Origin: Candidatus Peribacterales bacterium
Lineage (GTDB): Bacteria > Patescibacteriota > Gracilibacteria > Peribacterales > Peribacteraceae
Length of the DNA stretch: 14,686 nucleotides
Assembly (NCBI GenBank): GCA_020059985.1
Contig: JAGVCI010000098.1
Coordinates: forward strand, 1-14,686
Direction: 5' to 3'
The position numbers and the translations under genes are program-made. Below the pieces are notes generated by a model. The model had not been told where the DNA came from. It searched no databases and saw only the letters and a list, made by a program, of their open reading frames with translations. The stretch's first letter is position 1; the number at the start of each line of letters is the position of its first letter. Of this stretch, positions 7,104 to 12,998 are shown in pieces.

Positions 7104-7820
7104 TTACTGAGGACTCAGATAACCAAAAAGCTCAATAACTGCTTCCTCGTCGGCAGTGAGCGGTGTTCCATTTTTCTCTTGAGCCATTGCCCTATGGAAT
7201 ACCTTCGATATTTCTAAGCCCATGGGCCCGAGGACCTCATCGACGATTTCGATGTCTTCTCCAACTGTATCGTTGAATTTTCTTCCAATGCGCCATCTCT
7301 CCATTTTTGTACTGGCGTCTTTAAATTCACTAAATAACTTACGAAGCTCAGATCGACGCTGTCCGATGTCTCCATGTACCATGGAGCGATGTGAGTCGTG
7401 ACGGGATTTCTCCTCTTGATCTCTTAATTCTTTGAGCGGAGGAATTTTCTTAGAAGACCGATAGCTCTTGTTGGGTCGGACGGAAGTTTGTGGACGTTCA
7501 CTGGGTGAAAAATGTTCCCAGTGATCGATTTCTTCCTGATCGACTCCCAATATTGCCAGACCACTCGAGGCAATTCCCCGCAGAAACTCTGCCTCCATTC
7601 GGTTCAAGCCATAGTCGCGAAATCCCCACGATCCTTGAGCGGTGAGATGTTTCAAAGATTCAATATCTCCGTTCGCAAATAAATCTGCGACCTGCTGATA
7701 GAGTCCTTCGGTATCTTCATTTGGATCCATCCCCGCAAACAAACCTATCGAATGACGAAATCTGAGAAACTCAAAAGTTGTAAATTCAGGGTCGTAGTCG
7801 TCGAAAAACTCATTATTCAT
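7104..7820 (-). CDS. Hypothetical protein, 238 residues, AT-richer orphan
   Basis: I do not recognise this protein. The ATG is at 7820-7818 and the stop TAA at 7106-7104. The product appears soluble, without signal or membrane segments. It has an acidic aromatic N-terminus (residues 1-25), a helical acidic segment about 38-100, a basic Ser/Lys/Arg/Pro-rich hinge about 108-150, and a charged helical C-terminal half. It has no cysteines in the parts I read and no enzyme motif. Base composition is visibly AT-richer than the neighbouring genes. It sits tail-to-tail with the tRNA-Ala gene between two near-identical AT-rich repeats, and has the best promoter in the window. These features together suggest acquisition at the tRNA locus. 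No integrase or other mobility gene is present, so any element is minimal or decayed. Confidence 0.75.
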   Translation of the reverse strand: MNNEFFDDYDPEFTTFEFLRFRHSIGLFAGMDPNEDTEGLYQQVADLFANGDIESLKHLTAQGSWGFRDYGLNRMEAEFLRGIASSGLAILGVDQEEIDHWEHFSPSERPQTSVRPNKSYRSSKKIPPLKELRDQEEKSRHDSHRSMVHGDIGQRRSELRKLFSEFKDASTKMERWRIGRKFNDTVGEDIEIVDEVLGPMGLEISKVFHRAMAQEKNGTPLTADEEAVIELFGYLSPQ

Positions 7821-7830
7821 AAGATGTTCT

Positions 7831-7858
7831 ATTGTAATTTCTTTTTGTAAATTGTCAA
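7831..7858 (-). promoter_or_regulatory. Near-consensus promoter of the AT-rich orphan gene
   Basis: On the minus strand, a perfect TTGACA (7858-7853) and TACAAT (7836-7831) are spaced 16 bp. The -10 box ends 10 bases before ATG 7820, leaving a leader of about 3-4 bases. The -35 box is part of the right repeat copy. Confidence 0.75.
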
Positions 7859-7862
7859 ATTT
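7849..7862 (+). repeat. Right copy of AT-rich repeat, containing the -35 box
   Basis: AAATTGTCAAATTT matches the left copy at 7064-7076 except for the central base and one extra A. It overlaps the -35 of the orphan gene promoter, so its conservation could also reflect promoter function. Confidence 0.5.
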
Positions 7863-7876
7863 TCTTTACTCGCTTG

Positions 7877-8134
7877 TTACAGCGGCGTTGCTCCCTGATC
7901 AAACACCCACGGCATCACGGGCTTTATGAAGAACTCTATGATCGGTCCCGAGAGGCCGAACATCACGGAGAAGCTGATGATGAAAATGATGATGGCGGCG
8001 TAGACGACGACCAGGTAAATACCACCGATCTTTTGCATCCACTCCGCTTCACCAAACAAGTCACCGAAACGTTCGCGGTACTTGAGCATCAAGATCGACA
8101 CAACGATGCCGATGAGGCCAAACAAAAAATTCAT
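7877..8134 (-). CDS. Small two-helix membrane protein, 85 residues
   Basis: The ATG at 8134 lies 2 bases after the trxA stop, so it is almost certainly cotranscribed and possibly translationally coupled with trxA. Two transmembrane helices are expected, at about residues 2-18 and 38-60. Between them is an amphipathic, charged stretch about 19-36 (with R-E-R-F-G), and the tail ends in a hydrophobic, proline-containing segment. I cannot assign a family. Its tight link to thioredoxin suggests a membrane-associated role in thiol chemistry or simply shared expression; the sequence alone does not decide. No Shine-Dalgarno precedes the start. Confidence 0.75.
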   Translation of the reverse strand: MNFLFGLIGIVVSILMLKYRERFGDLFGEAEWMQKIGGIYLVVVYAAIIIFIISFSVMFGLSGPIIEFFIKPVMPWVFDQGATPL

Positions 8135-8136
8135 AA

Positions 8137-8457
8137 CTATGCGATGGCCGCGTCGATCTCCTTTTTCACATCTTCTTTGCTCTTGGCGCCAACGAAGGTT
8201 GCGACAGCATCACCGCCACGGAAGATGATGAACGTCGGGATACTCATGACGCCGTACTTCTCCGCCGTCCCTCCGTTCTCATCAACGTTGAGTTTCATGA
8301 TCGCTGCTTTCCCTGTGTACTCGGTGGCGAGCTCTTCCATGATCGGCGTCATCGACTTGCAGGGTCCACACCATGGCGCCCAGAAATCGACGAGCACAGG
8401 CAGACTGGCCTTGAGAACGTCTTGGTCGAATGTTGCGTCGGTAACTTCGTGAGCCAT
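8137..8457 (-). CDS. trxA: Thioredoxin
   Basis: From ATG 8457-8455 the product is 106 residues, the usual thioredoxin length. It has the active site WCGPC at 29-33 preceded by VDFWAP, the conserved Asp in LVDFW, and the cis-proline motif SIPT at 72-75. There is no signal peptide, so it is a cytoplasmic dithiol reductant. A longer in-frame start at 8508 would add a poorly conserved tail and run through the promoter, so I reject it. No thioredoxin reductase gene lies in the window. It is the first gene of a two-gene unit with the small membrane protein at 7877-8134. Confidence 0.96.
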   Translation of the reverse strand: MAHEVTDATFDQDVLKASLPVLVDFWAPWCGPCKSMTPIMEELATEYTGKAAIMKLNVDENGGTAEKYGVMSIPTFIIFRGGDAVATFVGAKSKEDVKKEIDAAIA

Positions 8458-8480
8458 GGAAAGCAGGGGAATGTAGGAGA

Positions 8481-8508
8481 AGTATAGAGGACCACCCCGC
8501 CACCGCAA
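8481..8508 (-). promoter_or_regulatory. Promoter of trxA and the small membrane protein
   Basis: On the minus strand TTGCGG (8508-8503) and TATACT (8486-8481) are spaced 16 bp, with the -10 ending 23 bases before ATG 8457. A second -10-like TACATT (8475-8470) ends only 12 bases before the ATG, so two start points are possible. The leader has no Shine-Dalgarno. Confidence 0.55.
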
Positions 8509-8523
8509 CCTGCGTTTTTCGTG

Positions 8524-9792
8524 CTACTCCAAGATCTGCTTCGTGATCTTCTTCCCCGCTTCGACGCCTGGTTGGTCATATGGATCGATGCGGTAGAGCT
8601 TCCCGAGGAGGATGACTTCGATCATCAAGAGGTAGAAAAGTTGGCCGAGGTGCTCCTCATCCAATCTCGTGATGGTGAGAGTCGCGTGTGGACGCTTCGC
8701 TCCGGTGAGTGCGCGGCTGGTGCCCTCGTAACATGCATCGATCAGCTCGGCGAAGGTCTTTCCGGCGATGGATGCGAAAGATTTCTCGACGGCGAGCGGC
8801 ACCGCGATCTTCGGTCGCTCCTCTTCGCGGATGAAGAGGTGCCAGGCGAGGCGCGGTCCCTCCATCCACTGCTGGAGGAGAGAGTGTTGGTCTTCGGTTC
8901 CGACCGCTGCGAGCGGGATGGGGTTCTTCGCTTCGGATTTCCCGAGGCTCTCGGCGACAAGCTGTTGGTCCCACCGTGCGATAGAAGCAAGACGGGTCGA
9001 GTACGGCATGATCACGCGCACGGGGTAGTCGCGCTTCGTATCGAGGAGGAACTGCACCGCAGCGAGTTGCGCGGCAGGGTTCTCATCAAGATTGGGGTTC
9101 TGACAGATGGTGTCGATCTCTTTTGCGCCCCGGACGAACCGGTCGATGTCCCCACCGAGGAGTGCGAGCGGGAAGAGTCCCACGGGCGTGAAGATCGAGA
9201 ACCGTCCTCCCACTCCTGGTGGGATCGGGAGCATGCGGATGCCCCACTCCTTACAGAAGCTGCGCAGTGTTCCGCCGTGCGGGTCGGTCACTGCGATTAC
9301 GAACTCTGCAGCGCGCTCCTTGCGAGCCTCCTGCATTTTTTCAAAACACAGGAAGAAGAGGCTCATGGGTTCGAGCGTGCCACCCGATTTACTCGCGACC
9401 ACGATCAGTGCCTCTTTCCAATCAATCAGCGAGAGTTGCAGCTCGATCATTGCTGGGTCTATGGAATCCATGAGGATGAACTCGAGCGTCTCCGGTCCTT
9501 CGAAAACTTCCTGGATCACCTTGGGTCCCAGGCCCGATCCACCGATCCCGATCCAGACGACGGTGCGGATCTTCTCGGCCTTCACCCAGCTCGTGGCGTT
9601 CTTCACCTGTTGAATCACCTGCTTGTCGTACGGGTCCATAGACCACGCGTGCTCACCGCGCTCGCGCTCCTGCAGCCAGTCCTCGACATAGCGGCGCACG
9701 GACGTGCGCAGTGCCGCAAACTCCTGGTCGGGAATGCCTCGCGAGGGAGTGATGGTCTGGCCGAGGGTCGCAGTGATATCGAGAGTAAGCAT
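8524..9792 (-). CDS. pgi: Glucose-6-phosphate isomerase
   Basis: The 422-residue product carries the full phosphoglucose isomerase signature set: GIGGSGLGPK at 82-91, SKSGGTLEP at 134-142 (sugar phosphate binding), VGGRFS at 194-199, ESLGK at 281-285, GTEDQHS at 298-304 and YDQPGVEAGK at 405-414. By alignment to known enzymes, Arg197, Glu281, His303 and Lys414 are the catalytic residues, and all are present. It interconverts glucose-6-phosphate and fructose-6-phosphate in the cytoplasm. It is shorter than the roughly 550-residue enterobacterial enzyme and closer to the compact class of about 450 residues found in Bacillus and others. It lies 9 bases downstream of ruvA, but a -10 box overlapping the ruvA stop suggests its own promoter. 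Confidence 0.97.
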   Translation of the reverse strand: MLTLDITATLGQTITPSRGIPDQEFAALRTSVRRYVEDWLQERERGEHAWSMDPYDKQVIQQVKNATSWVKAEKIRTVVWIGIGGSGLGPKVIQEVFEGPETLEFILMDSIDPAMIELQLSLIDWKEALIVVASKSGGTLEPMSLFFLCFEKMQEARKERAAEFVIAVTDPHGGTLRSFCKEWGIRMLPIPPGVGGRFSIFTPVGLFPLALLGGDIDRFVRGAKEIDTICQNPNLDENPAAQLAAVQFLLDTKRDYPVRVIMPYSTRLASIARWDQQLVAESLGKSEAKNPIPLAAVGTEDQHSLLQQWMEGPRLAWHLFIREEERPKIAVPLAVEKSFASIAGKTFAELIDACYEGTSRALTGAKRPHATLTITRLDEEHLGQLFYLLMIEVILLGKLYRIDPYDQPGVEAGKKITKQILE

Positions 9793-9800
9793 GGCGGGGG

Positions 9801-9830
9801 ATTATAGACTACGCAGCGCGGCGGTGACAC
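9801..9830 (-). promoter_or_regulatory. Promoter of pgi, overlapping the end of ruvA
   Basis: On the minus strand a perfect TATAAT (9806-9801) ends 8 bases before ATG 9792, preceded at 18 bp by GTGTCA (9830-9825, 4 of 6). The -10 box overlaps the ruvA stop codon. Transcription would start at or next to the ATG. Confidence 0.6.
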
Positions 9831-10380
9831 GCTCTTCTTTGCTGAGTTCCGGAGGGACGTTCTTGAGCGCGCGCATAACGGTCGAGGTATCGTACCCCAG
9901 ACTCGTGAGCGCATCGATGACATCCTGGTCGTAGGCTCCACTTTTTCCAGTCTCACCACTCGCAACGCCGAAGAGCTCGGGGTGTTTCTCCGAGAGATTC
10001 TCGAGGTCGAGGAGGAGTTTTTCGGCGGTCTTCTTTCCGACCCCTTTGATAGAGGTGAGAAGCCGCGTGTCTTTCTCATTGATCGCCGTCACCAGGAGAT
10101 GACGCGGGACGGAGCAGATCTCGAGTCCCAGCTTCGGCCCGACACCCGACATCTCGATCGCACTTTCAAAGAGCGTGCGCGTCGCGGTATCCGCAAAGCC
10201 GTAGAGCTCGAGTCTGTCTTCACGGACGTAGGTCACTGTGAGGAGCTCCGCTTCTTTCCCGGTTTCGAGGAGATCCCAAAGCGGAAGAGGGACGGAGACG
10301 GCGTAGCCGACTCCACGCACGTCGACCGTGGCTTTACCCGGAGCGTGCTTCGCGATGATTCCGCGGAGGAGAGAAATCAT
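9802..10380 (-). CDS. ruvA: Holliday junction branch migration protein RuvA
   Basis: The 192-residue product has normal RuvA length and three-domain layout. An N-terminal OB-fold (about 1-62) contains the GVGYAV segment at 23-28. Two helix-hairpin-helix motifs follow: SGVGPK at 78-83 and KGVGKKTAE at 112-120. After a flexible linker (about 135-150) comes the small C-terminal domain (150-192), which contacts the RuvB motor. RuvA tetramers bind four-way junctions and load RuvB for branch migration in recombinational repair. RuvB and RuvC are not in the window, so the usual ruvAB pairing is broken here; pgi follows instead. The extended -10 box 8 bases upstream of the ATG suggests a leaderless transcript. 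Confidence 0.96.
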   Translation of the reverse strand: MISLLRGIIAKHAPGKATVDVRGVGYAVSVPLPLWDLLETGKEAELLTVTYVREDRLELYGFADTATRTLFESAIEMSGVGPKLGLEICSVPRHLLVTAINEKDTRLLTSIKGVGKKTAEKLLLDLENLSEKHPELFGVASGETGKSGAYDQDVIDALTSLGYDTSTVMRALKNVPPELSKEERVTAALRSL

Positions 10381-10388
10381 GGATCGGG

Positions 10389-10397
10389 AGTATAGCA
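10389..10397 (-). promoter_or_regulatory. Extended -10 promoter of ruvA
   Basis: On the minus strand TGCTATACT (10397-10389) is an extended -10 ending 8 bases before ATG 10380, so transcription would start at about the start codon. The -35 region falls inside the arm of the hairpin at 10411-10466 and lacks a recognisable box. Confidence 0.55.
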
Positions 10398-10410
10398 GGG
10401 GAGGATAGAA

Positions 10411-10466
10411 AAGCTGTAGAGGCTAGAGAAGACGGAAAGAGCAATCCTCTTCAGCCTCTACAGCTT
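10411..10466. repeat. Long perfect inverted repeat between divergent ruvA and M23 peptidase genes
   Basis: AAGCTGTAGAGGCT (10411-10424) and AGCCTCTACAGCTT (10453-10466) are perfect 14-bp arms. Pairing can continue inward for up to 8 more positions with one G-T wobble and two mismatches, leaving a loop of about 12 bases. It lies between two divergent promoters, so it is unlikely to terminate either gene. Confidence 0.85.
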
Positions 10467-10494
10467 CTCACGCTTTTTCCGGAAGTCTGCAACA

Positions 10495-10523
10495 TAGACC
10501 ATGTGTCGTTTTTTCGCTATACT
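10495..10523 (+). promoter_or_regulatory. Promoter of the M23 peptidase gene
   Basis: TAGACC (10495-10500, 4 of 6) and TATACT (10518-10523, 5 of 6) are spaced 17 bp. The -10 ends 8 bases before ATG 10532. An AGGAG sits between them at 10525-10529, but transcription would start after it, so it may not act as a Shine-Dalgarno unless a more distant promoter is used. Confidence 0.6.
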
Positions 10524-10531
10524 AAGGAGAA

Positions 10532-11806
10532 ATGCACACCATTCACCGAGTCACACGTCGACGCCACTCGCGCCTTCGCACTGCTCGCCGCACAAAGCGC
10601 CGGGTGCGTACGCTCGAGCGTGTCGCGACGGTCTGTGTTCTCGTCATGGGTCTCGTGCCACTCGCGACCTTCGCGCTCATCTCTCCGGTCGAGCGCGGGG
10701 AAGCAGTGAACGCTCTGGATGCTGCGATCCATCGTGCGGCTGGTGTCTATCGCTCACGACCGAAGGTCACCTCACTCGATCCGGTAAAGCTCGAGGAGCG
10801 ACTCGGGGAACTCACCGAGCATGAAAAAGATCTACGTCTGACGATCGAAGTCGTGGAGCGCGGTTTGGAGCGCTTCGGGAATGCCGAGGTCGCGGACAAA
10901 GACGTCGCAGGCAGACAGGCACTCACCGCAGAGGGTCGAGAGCGCTTCGCTCAGTTCATTCGTGCGTCACAAGCGAGAGAATCTACTCCGACTCTTCTTC
11001 TGTCGCTCTTCAGTCGGTCACTCGGCGTGCAAACCGAGAGTGCACGCGCAGATCACACCTTCACGAATCTCCAGCTCGACCTGCTCACCTCTATTTTCCA
11101 GGCCGAGGCAGGTCCCGCGTATCTCAAGGAGCTGCGGAAGGAACTGAGTGCGGTGGAGAGTGAGTACGATCGGACCTTCGCGCTCGTCGAACACGCTGGT
11201 GAATTGGCTGGACAGGGAGGCACACTCGAGGAAGAGGCTCGTGAGATCGTGGAAGAGGTGCACCGTGAGGTGCTCCGACTCCAGGGAGAGCTCGCACGCA
11301 TCGATGTGCGTCTCCGTGAACGTGCTGAACGTGTATTGATCGAGAAGGGTCTTCGCGCTCCGCGCGACGCGAGTGCGAGTGGGAGCATCGTGCCGCACAC
11401 ACCAGCCTTCACGTGGCCGGTCTTCGGTCCGATCTCCGCAGGATTTTTGGATGAGAACTACGAGCACTACTTCGGTATCCCGCATAAGGGCGTGGATATC
11501 GTCGTGCCGCAGTCCAGTCCCGTGGTTGCGGCTGCCGAGGGCGTGGTCTTCCTCGTTCGCGATGGCGGCGAGATGGGGTACTCCTACGTGCTCATCGGAC
11601 ATCGCGGAGGATTTGCGACGCTCTACGGTCACCTGAGCTCGATCACTGCCGTGAACGGTCAGGAAGTGGCTGCGGGTCAGATCATTGGAGCGAGCGGTGG
11701 CGAGCCGGGCACGCACGGCGCGGGTCCCATTACGACAGGACCGCACCTGCACTTCGAAGTGATCCAAGGAGGAGTGAATACAGACCCGAGGGAGATGTTG
11801 CCGTGA
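10532..11806 (+). CDS. Membrane-anchored M23 family (LytM-type) peptidase with coiled coil
   Basis: The 424-residue product starts with a very basic cytoplasmic tail (residues 1-30, rich in Arg), then one membrane anchor at about 31-52. A long helical, charged region follows, with likely coiled coils at about 85-115 and 195-270. Residues about 293-424 form the M23/LytM domain. Its zinc ligands are present: His318 and Asp322 in HKGVD, and His407 in HLHF, with the catalytic His405 just before it. The domain should therefore cut peptidoglycan cross-bridges or peptide stems outside the membrane. The coiled coil resembles the EnvC/NlpD-like layout, though there the zinc site is often lost, which is not the case here. 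The gene ends in GTGA overlap with the downstream winged-helix regulator, so the two are cotranscribed. Confidence 0.92.
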   Translation: MHTIHRVTRRRHSRLRTARRTKRRVRTLERVATVCVLVMGLVPLATFALISPVERGEAVNALDAAIHRAAGVYRSRPKVTSLDPVKLEERLGELTEHEKDLRLTIEVVERGLERFGNAEVADKDVAGRQALTAEGRERFAQFIRASQARESTPTLLLSLFSRSLGVQTESARADHTFTNLQLDLLTSIFQAEAGPAYLKELRKELSAVESEYDRTFALVEHAGELAGQGGTLEEEAREIVEEVHREVLRLQGELARIDVRLRERAERVLIEKGLRAPRDASASGSIVPHTPAFTWPVFGPISAGFLDENYEHYFGIPHKGVDIVVPQSSPVVAAAEGVVFLVRDGGEMGYSYVLIGHRGGFATLYGHLSSITAVNGQEVAAGQIIGASGGEPGTHGAGPITTGPHLHFEVIQGGVNTDPREMLP

Positions 11807-12234
11807 GGTCGATTCCGGAGCACAGTGTCCTCCTTATGGATAAGCACGCTGTCGATGTGTCGGCTTTACGGCAACGGAGCCTCGAGAGCGGGATAGATTT
11901 CGATGCACTCGCGGCATTTTCCAAAATGAATCAGGATGATGTGCGCTTCTGCCTCTTCCGGATTTTAAGTGAGCTGGAGGAAGGTCAATCTCTTACGGTA
12001 CATGCATTGGTCGATGCCGTGTCGGAACGCCAGGGATATCCGGCGGATCAACCGAACATCAGTCACCATCTTGCGCTCATGCGAATGTCAGGGCTGGTGA
12101 AGTACACACGCGACGGAAAAGAAAACAAATACGTTCTCACTCAGAGGTACAGTGAGGGATGGGAAGCGGTCCGACAGTTCGTCGAGCCGATCCTGTCAGG
12201 TCCCGCTCCGGAATCAAACGGCGCCGATCACTAA
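11803..12234 (+). CDS. ArsR-like winged-helix transcriptional regulator
   Basis: GTG 11803 overlaps the TGA of the peptidase gene (GTGA) and is preceded at 8 bases by GAGGGAG, a good Shine-Dalgarno; an alternative ATG at 11836 would remove 11 residues. The 143-residue product has a helical N-terminal part and an ArsR-type winged helix-turn-helix: the RFCLFRIL helix, the recognition helix around PNISHHLALMRMSGL, then a basic beta wing with the RDGKENKYVL segment. There is only one cysteine and no clustered metal-binding Cys/His pattern, so it is not a typical metal sensor. It is a likely dimeric repressor or activator; linkage to the M23 peptidase suggests control of cell-wall genes or self-regulation. 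Its 3' end overlaps the convergent rsmI gene by 21 bases. Confidence 0.83.
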   Translation: MRSIPEHSVLLMDKHAVDVSALRQRSLESGIDFDALAAFSKMNQDDVRFCLFRILSELEEGQSLTVHALVDAVSERQGYPADQPNISHHLALMRMSGLVKYTRDGKENKYVLTQRYSEGWEAVRQFVEPILSGPAPESNGADH

Positions 12235-12885
12235 GACGAACTCTCCTTTCTTCGTGATCGATTTCGCAACATCCGAAAGATTCCCGATCGTCGTCGAGAG
12301 AATTTCCTCATGCATCTTCGTGAGCTCACGCGCGATCACGACTGGGCGACCTGGTTGATCCTTCAACGCTTCCGCGAGTTCGTTCAATGTCTTTTCAATT
12401 CGGTGTACGGATTCGTAGAGCACGATCGTGCGCTCCTCTTCCTTAAAGGAGTCGAGCATCGTCTTTCGTCCTTTCTTTAAGGGGAGGAACCCGAGGTACA
12501 CGAAGGCATTGATCGGGAGACCGCTCCCCGAGAGCGCTGCGAGGAAGGCCGAGGGCCCTGGGACGACTTCAATTTTGATGCCGGCATCACGCACTGCTGA
12601 TGCGAGCGCATAGCCAGGATCAGAAATGCCCGGCGTTCCCGCATCACTTACGAGCACGACATGTGATCCAGACTGTAATTTGGCGATCACCTCATCCAGC
12701 TTTCGTTTGTCGCTGTAGCTATGAAAGCTCATGAGCTCTCTTTTAGGGATCTCCAGCTGCTTTAAAAGATTACCCGTTACACGAGTATCTTCGCAGACGA
12801 TGAGATCGCACTTTTTTAAGGTCTCGATCGCTCGGAGCGTGATGTCTCCGAGGTTTCCGATTGGTGTGGCGACGATGGAAAGCAT
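12214..12885 (-). CDS. rsmI: 16S rRNA (cytidine1402-2'-O)-methyltransferase RsmI, short form
   Basis: The 223-residue product matches the tetrapyrrole-methylase fold of RsmI: ATPIGNLGDIT at 6-16, CEDTR at 31-35, SDAGTPGISDPG at 80-91 and VPGPSA at 108-113, which together form the SAM-binding site. It methylates the 2'-OH of C1402 in the decoding centre of 16S rRNA. It is about 60 residues shorter than the roughly 286-residue E. coli protein and lacks the small C-terminal helical domain, as many compact homologues do; it ends cleanly after the GEFVLVI strand, so it need not be truncated. It converges on the winged-helix gene, with a 21-base overlap of 3' ends, and is divergent from gyrA. Confidence 0.95.
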   Translation of the reverse strand: MLSIVATPIGNLGDITLRAIETLKKCDLIVCEDTRVTGNLLKQLEIPKRELMSFHSYSDKRKLDEVIAKLQSGSHVVLVSDAGTPGISDPGYALASAVRDAGIKIEVVPGPSAFLAALSGSGLPINAFVYLGFLPLKKGRKTMLDSFKEEERTIVLYESVHRIEKTLNELAEALKDQPGRPVVIARELTKMHEEILSTTIGNLSDVAKSITKKGEFVLVIGAV

Positions 12886-12892
12886 GCTCTCA

Positions 12893-12924
12893 CCGTAGCG
12901 GAGACGGCGTGCTCTGCGCTACGG
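12893..12924. repeat. Inverted repeat between divergent rsmI and gyrA
   Basis: CCGTAGCG (12893-12900) and CGCTACGG (12917-12924) are perfect 8-bp arms around a 16-base loop, beginning 7 bases upstream of the rsmI start codon. It could be an operator, or a hairpin in the rsmI leader. The 113-base gap holds nothing else except the gyrA leader. Confidence 0.6.
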
Positions 12925-12965
12925 GACTAAAGACATTTCACCCTTTTCTCTTTGGGAAAAATCGG

Positions 12966-12990
12966 TATCATTTCGGGGACCTCACGAAGG
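12966..12990 (+). promoter_or_regulatory. Putative gyrA -10 and Shine-Dalgarno
   Basis: TATCAT (12966-12971) is a 5-of-6 -10 box without a clear -35. GAAGG (12986-12990) lies 8 bases before ATG 12999, a normal Shine-Dalgarno spacing. gyrA thus appears to have a short leader with ribosome binding site, unlike most genes here. Confidence 0.4.
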
Positions 12991-12998
12991 TTTACGTT

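Noticed and set aside
8521..9807. Long open frame on the plus strand antisense to pgi
   Set aside because: It mirrors pgi almost exactly, has no family signature, and pgi shows all catalytic motifs; a codon-usage shadow in GC-rich DNA.
10411..10478. Hairpin plus T-run as a rho-independent terminator
   Set aside because: No gene on either strand ends toward it (flanking genes diverge), and the plus-strand T-run is 7 bases past the stem.
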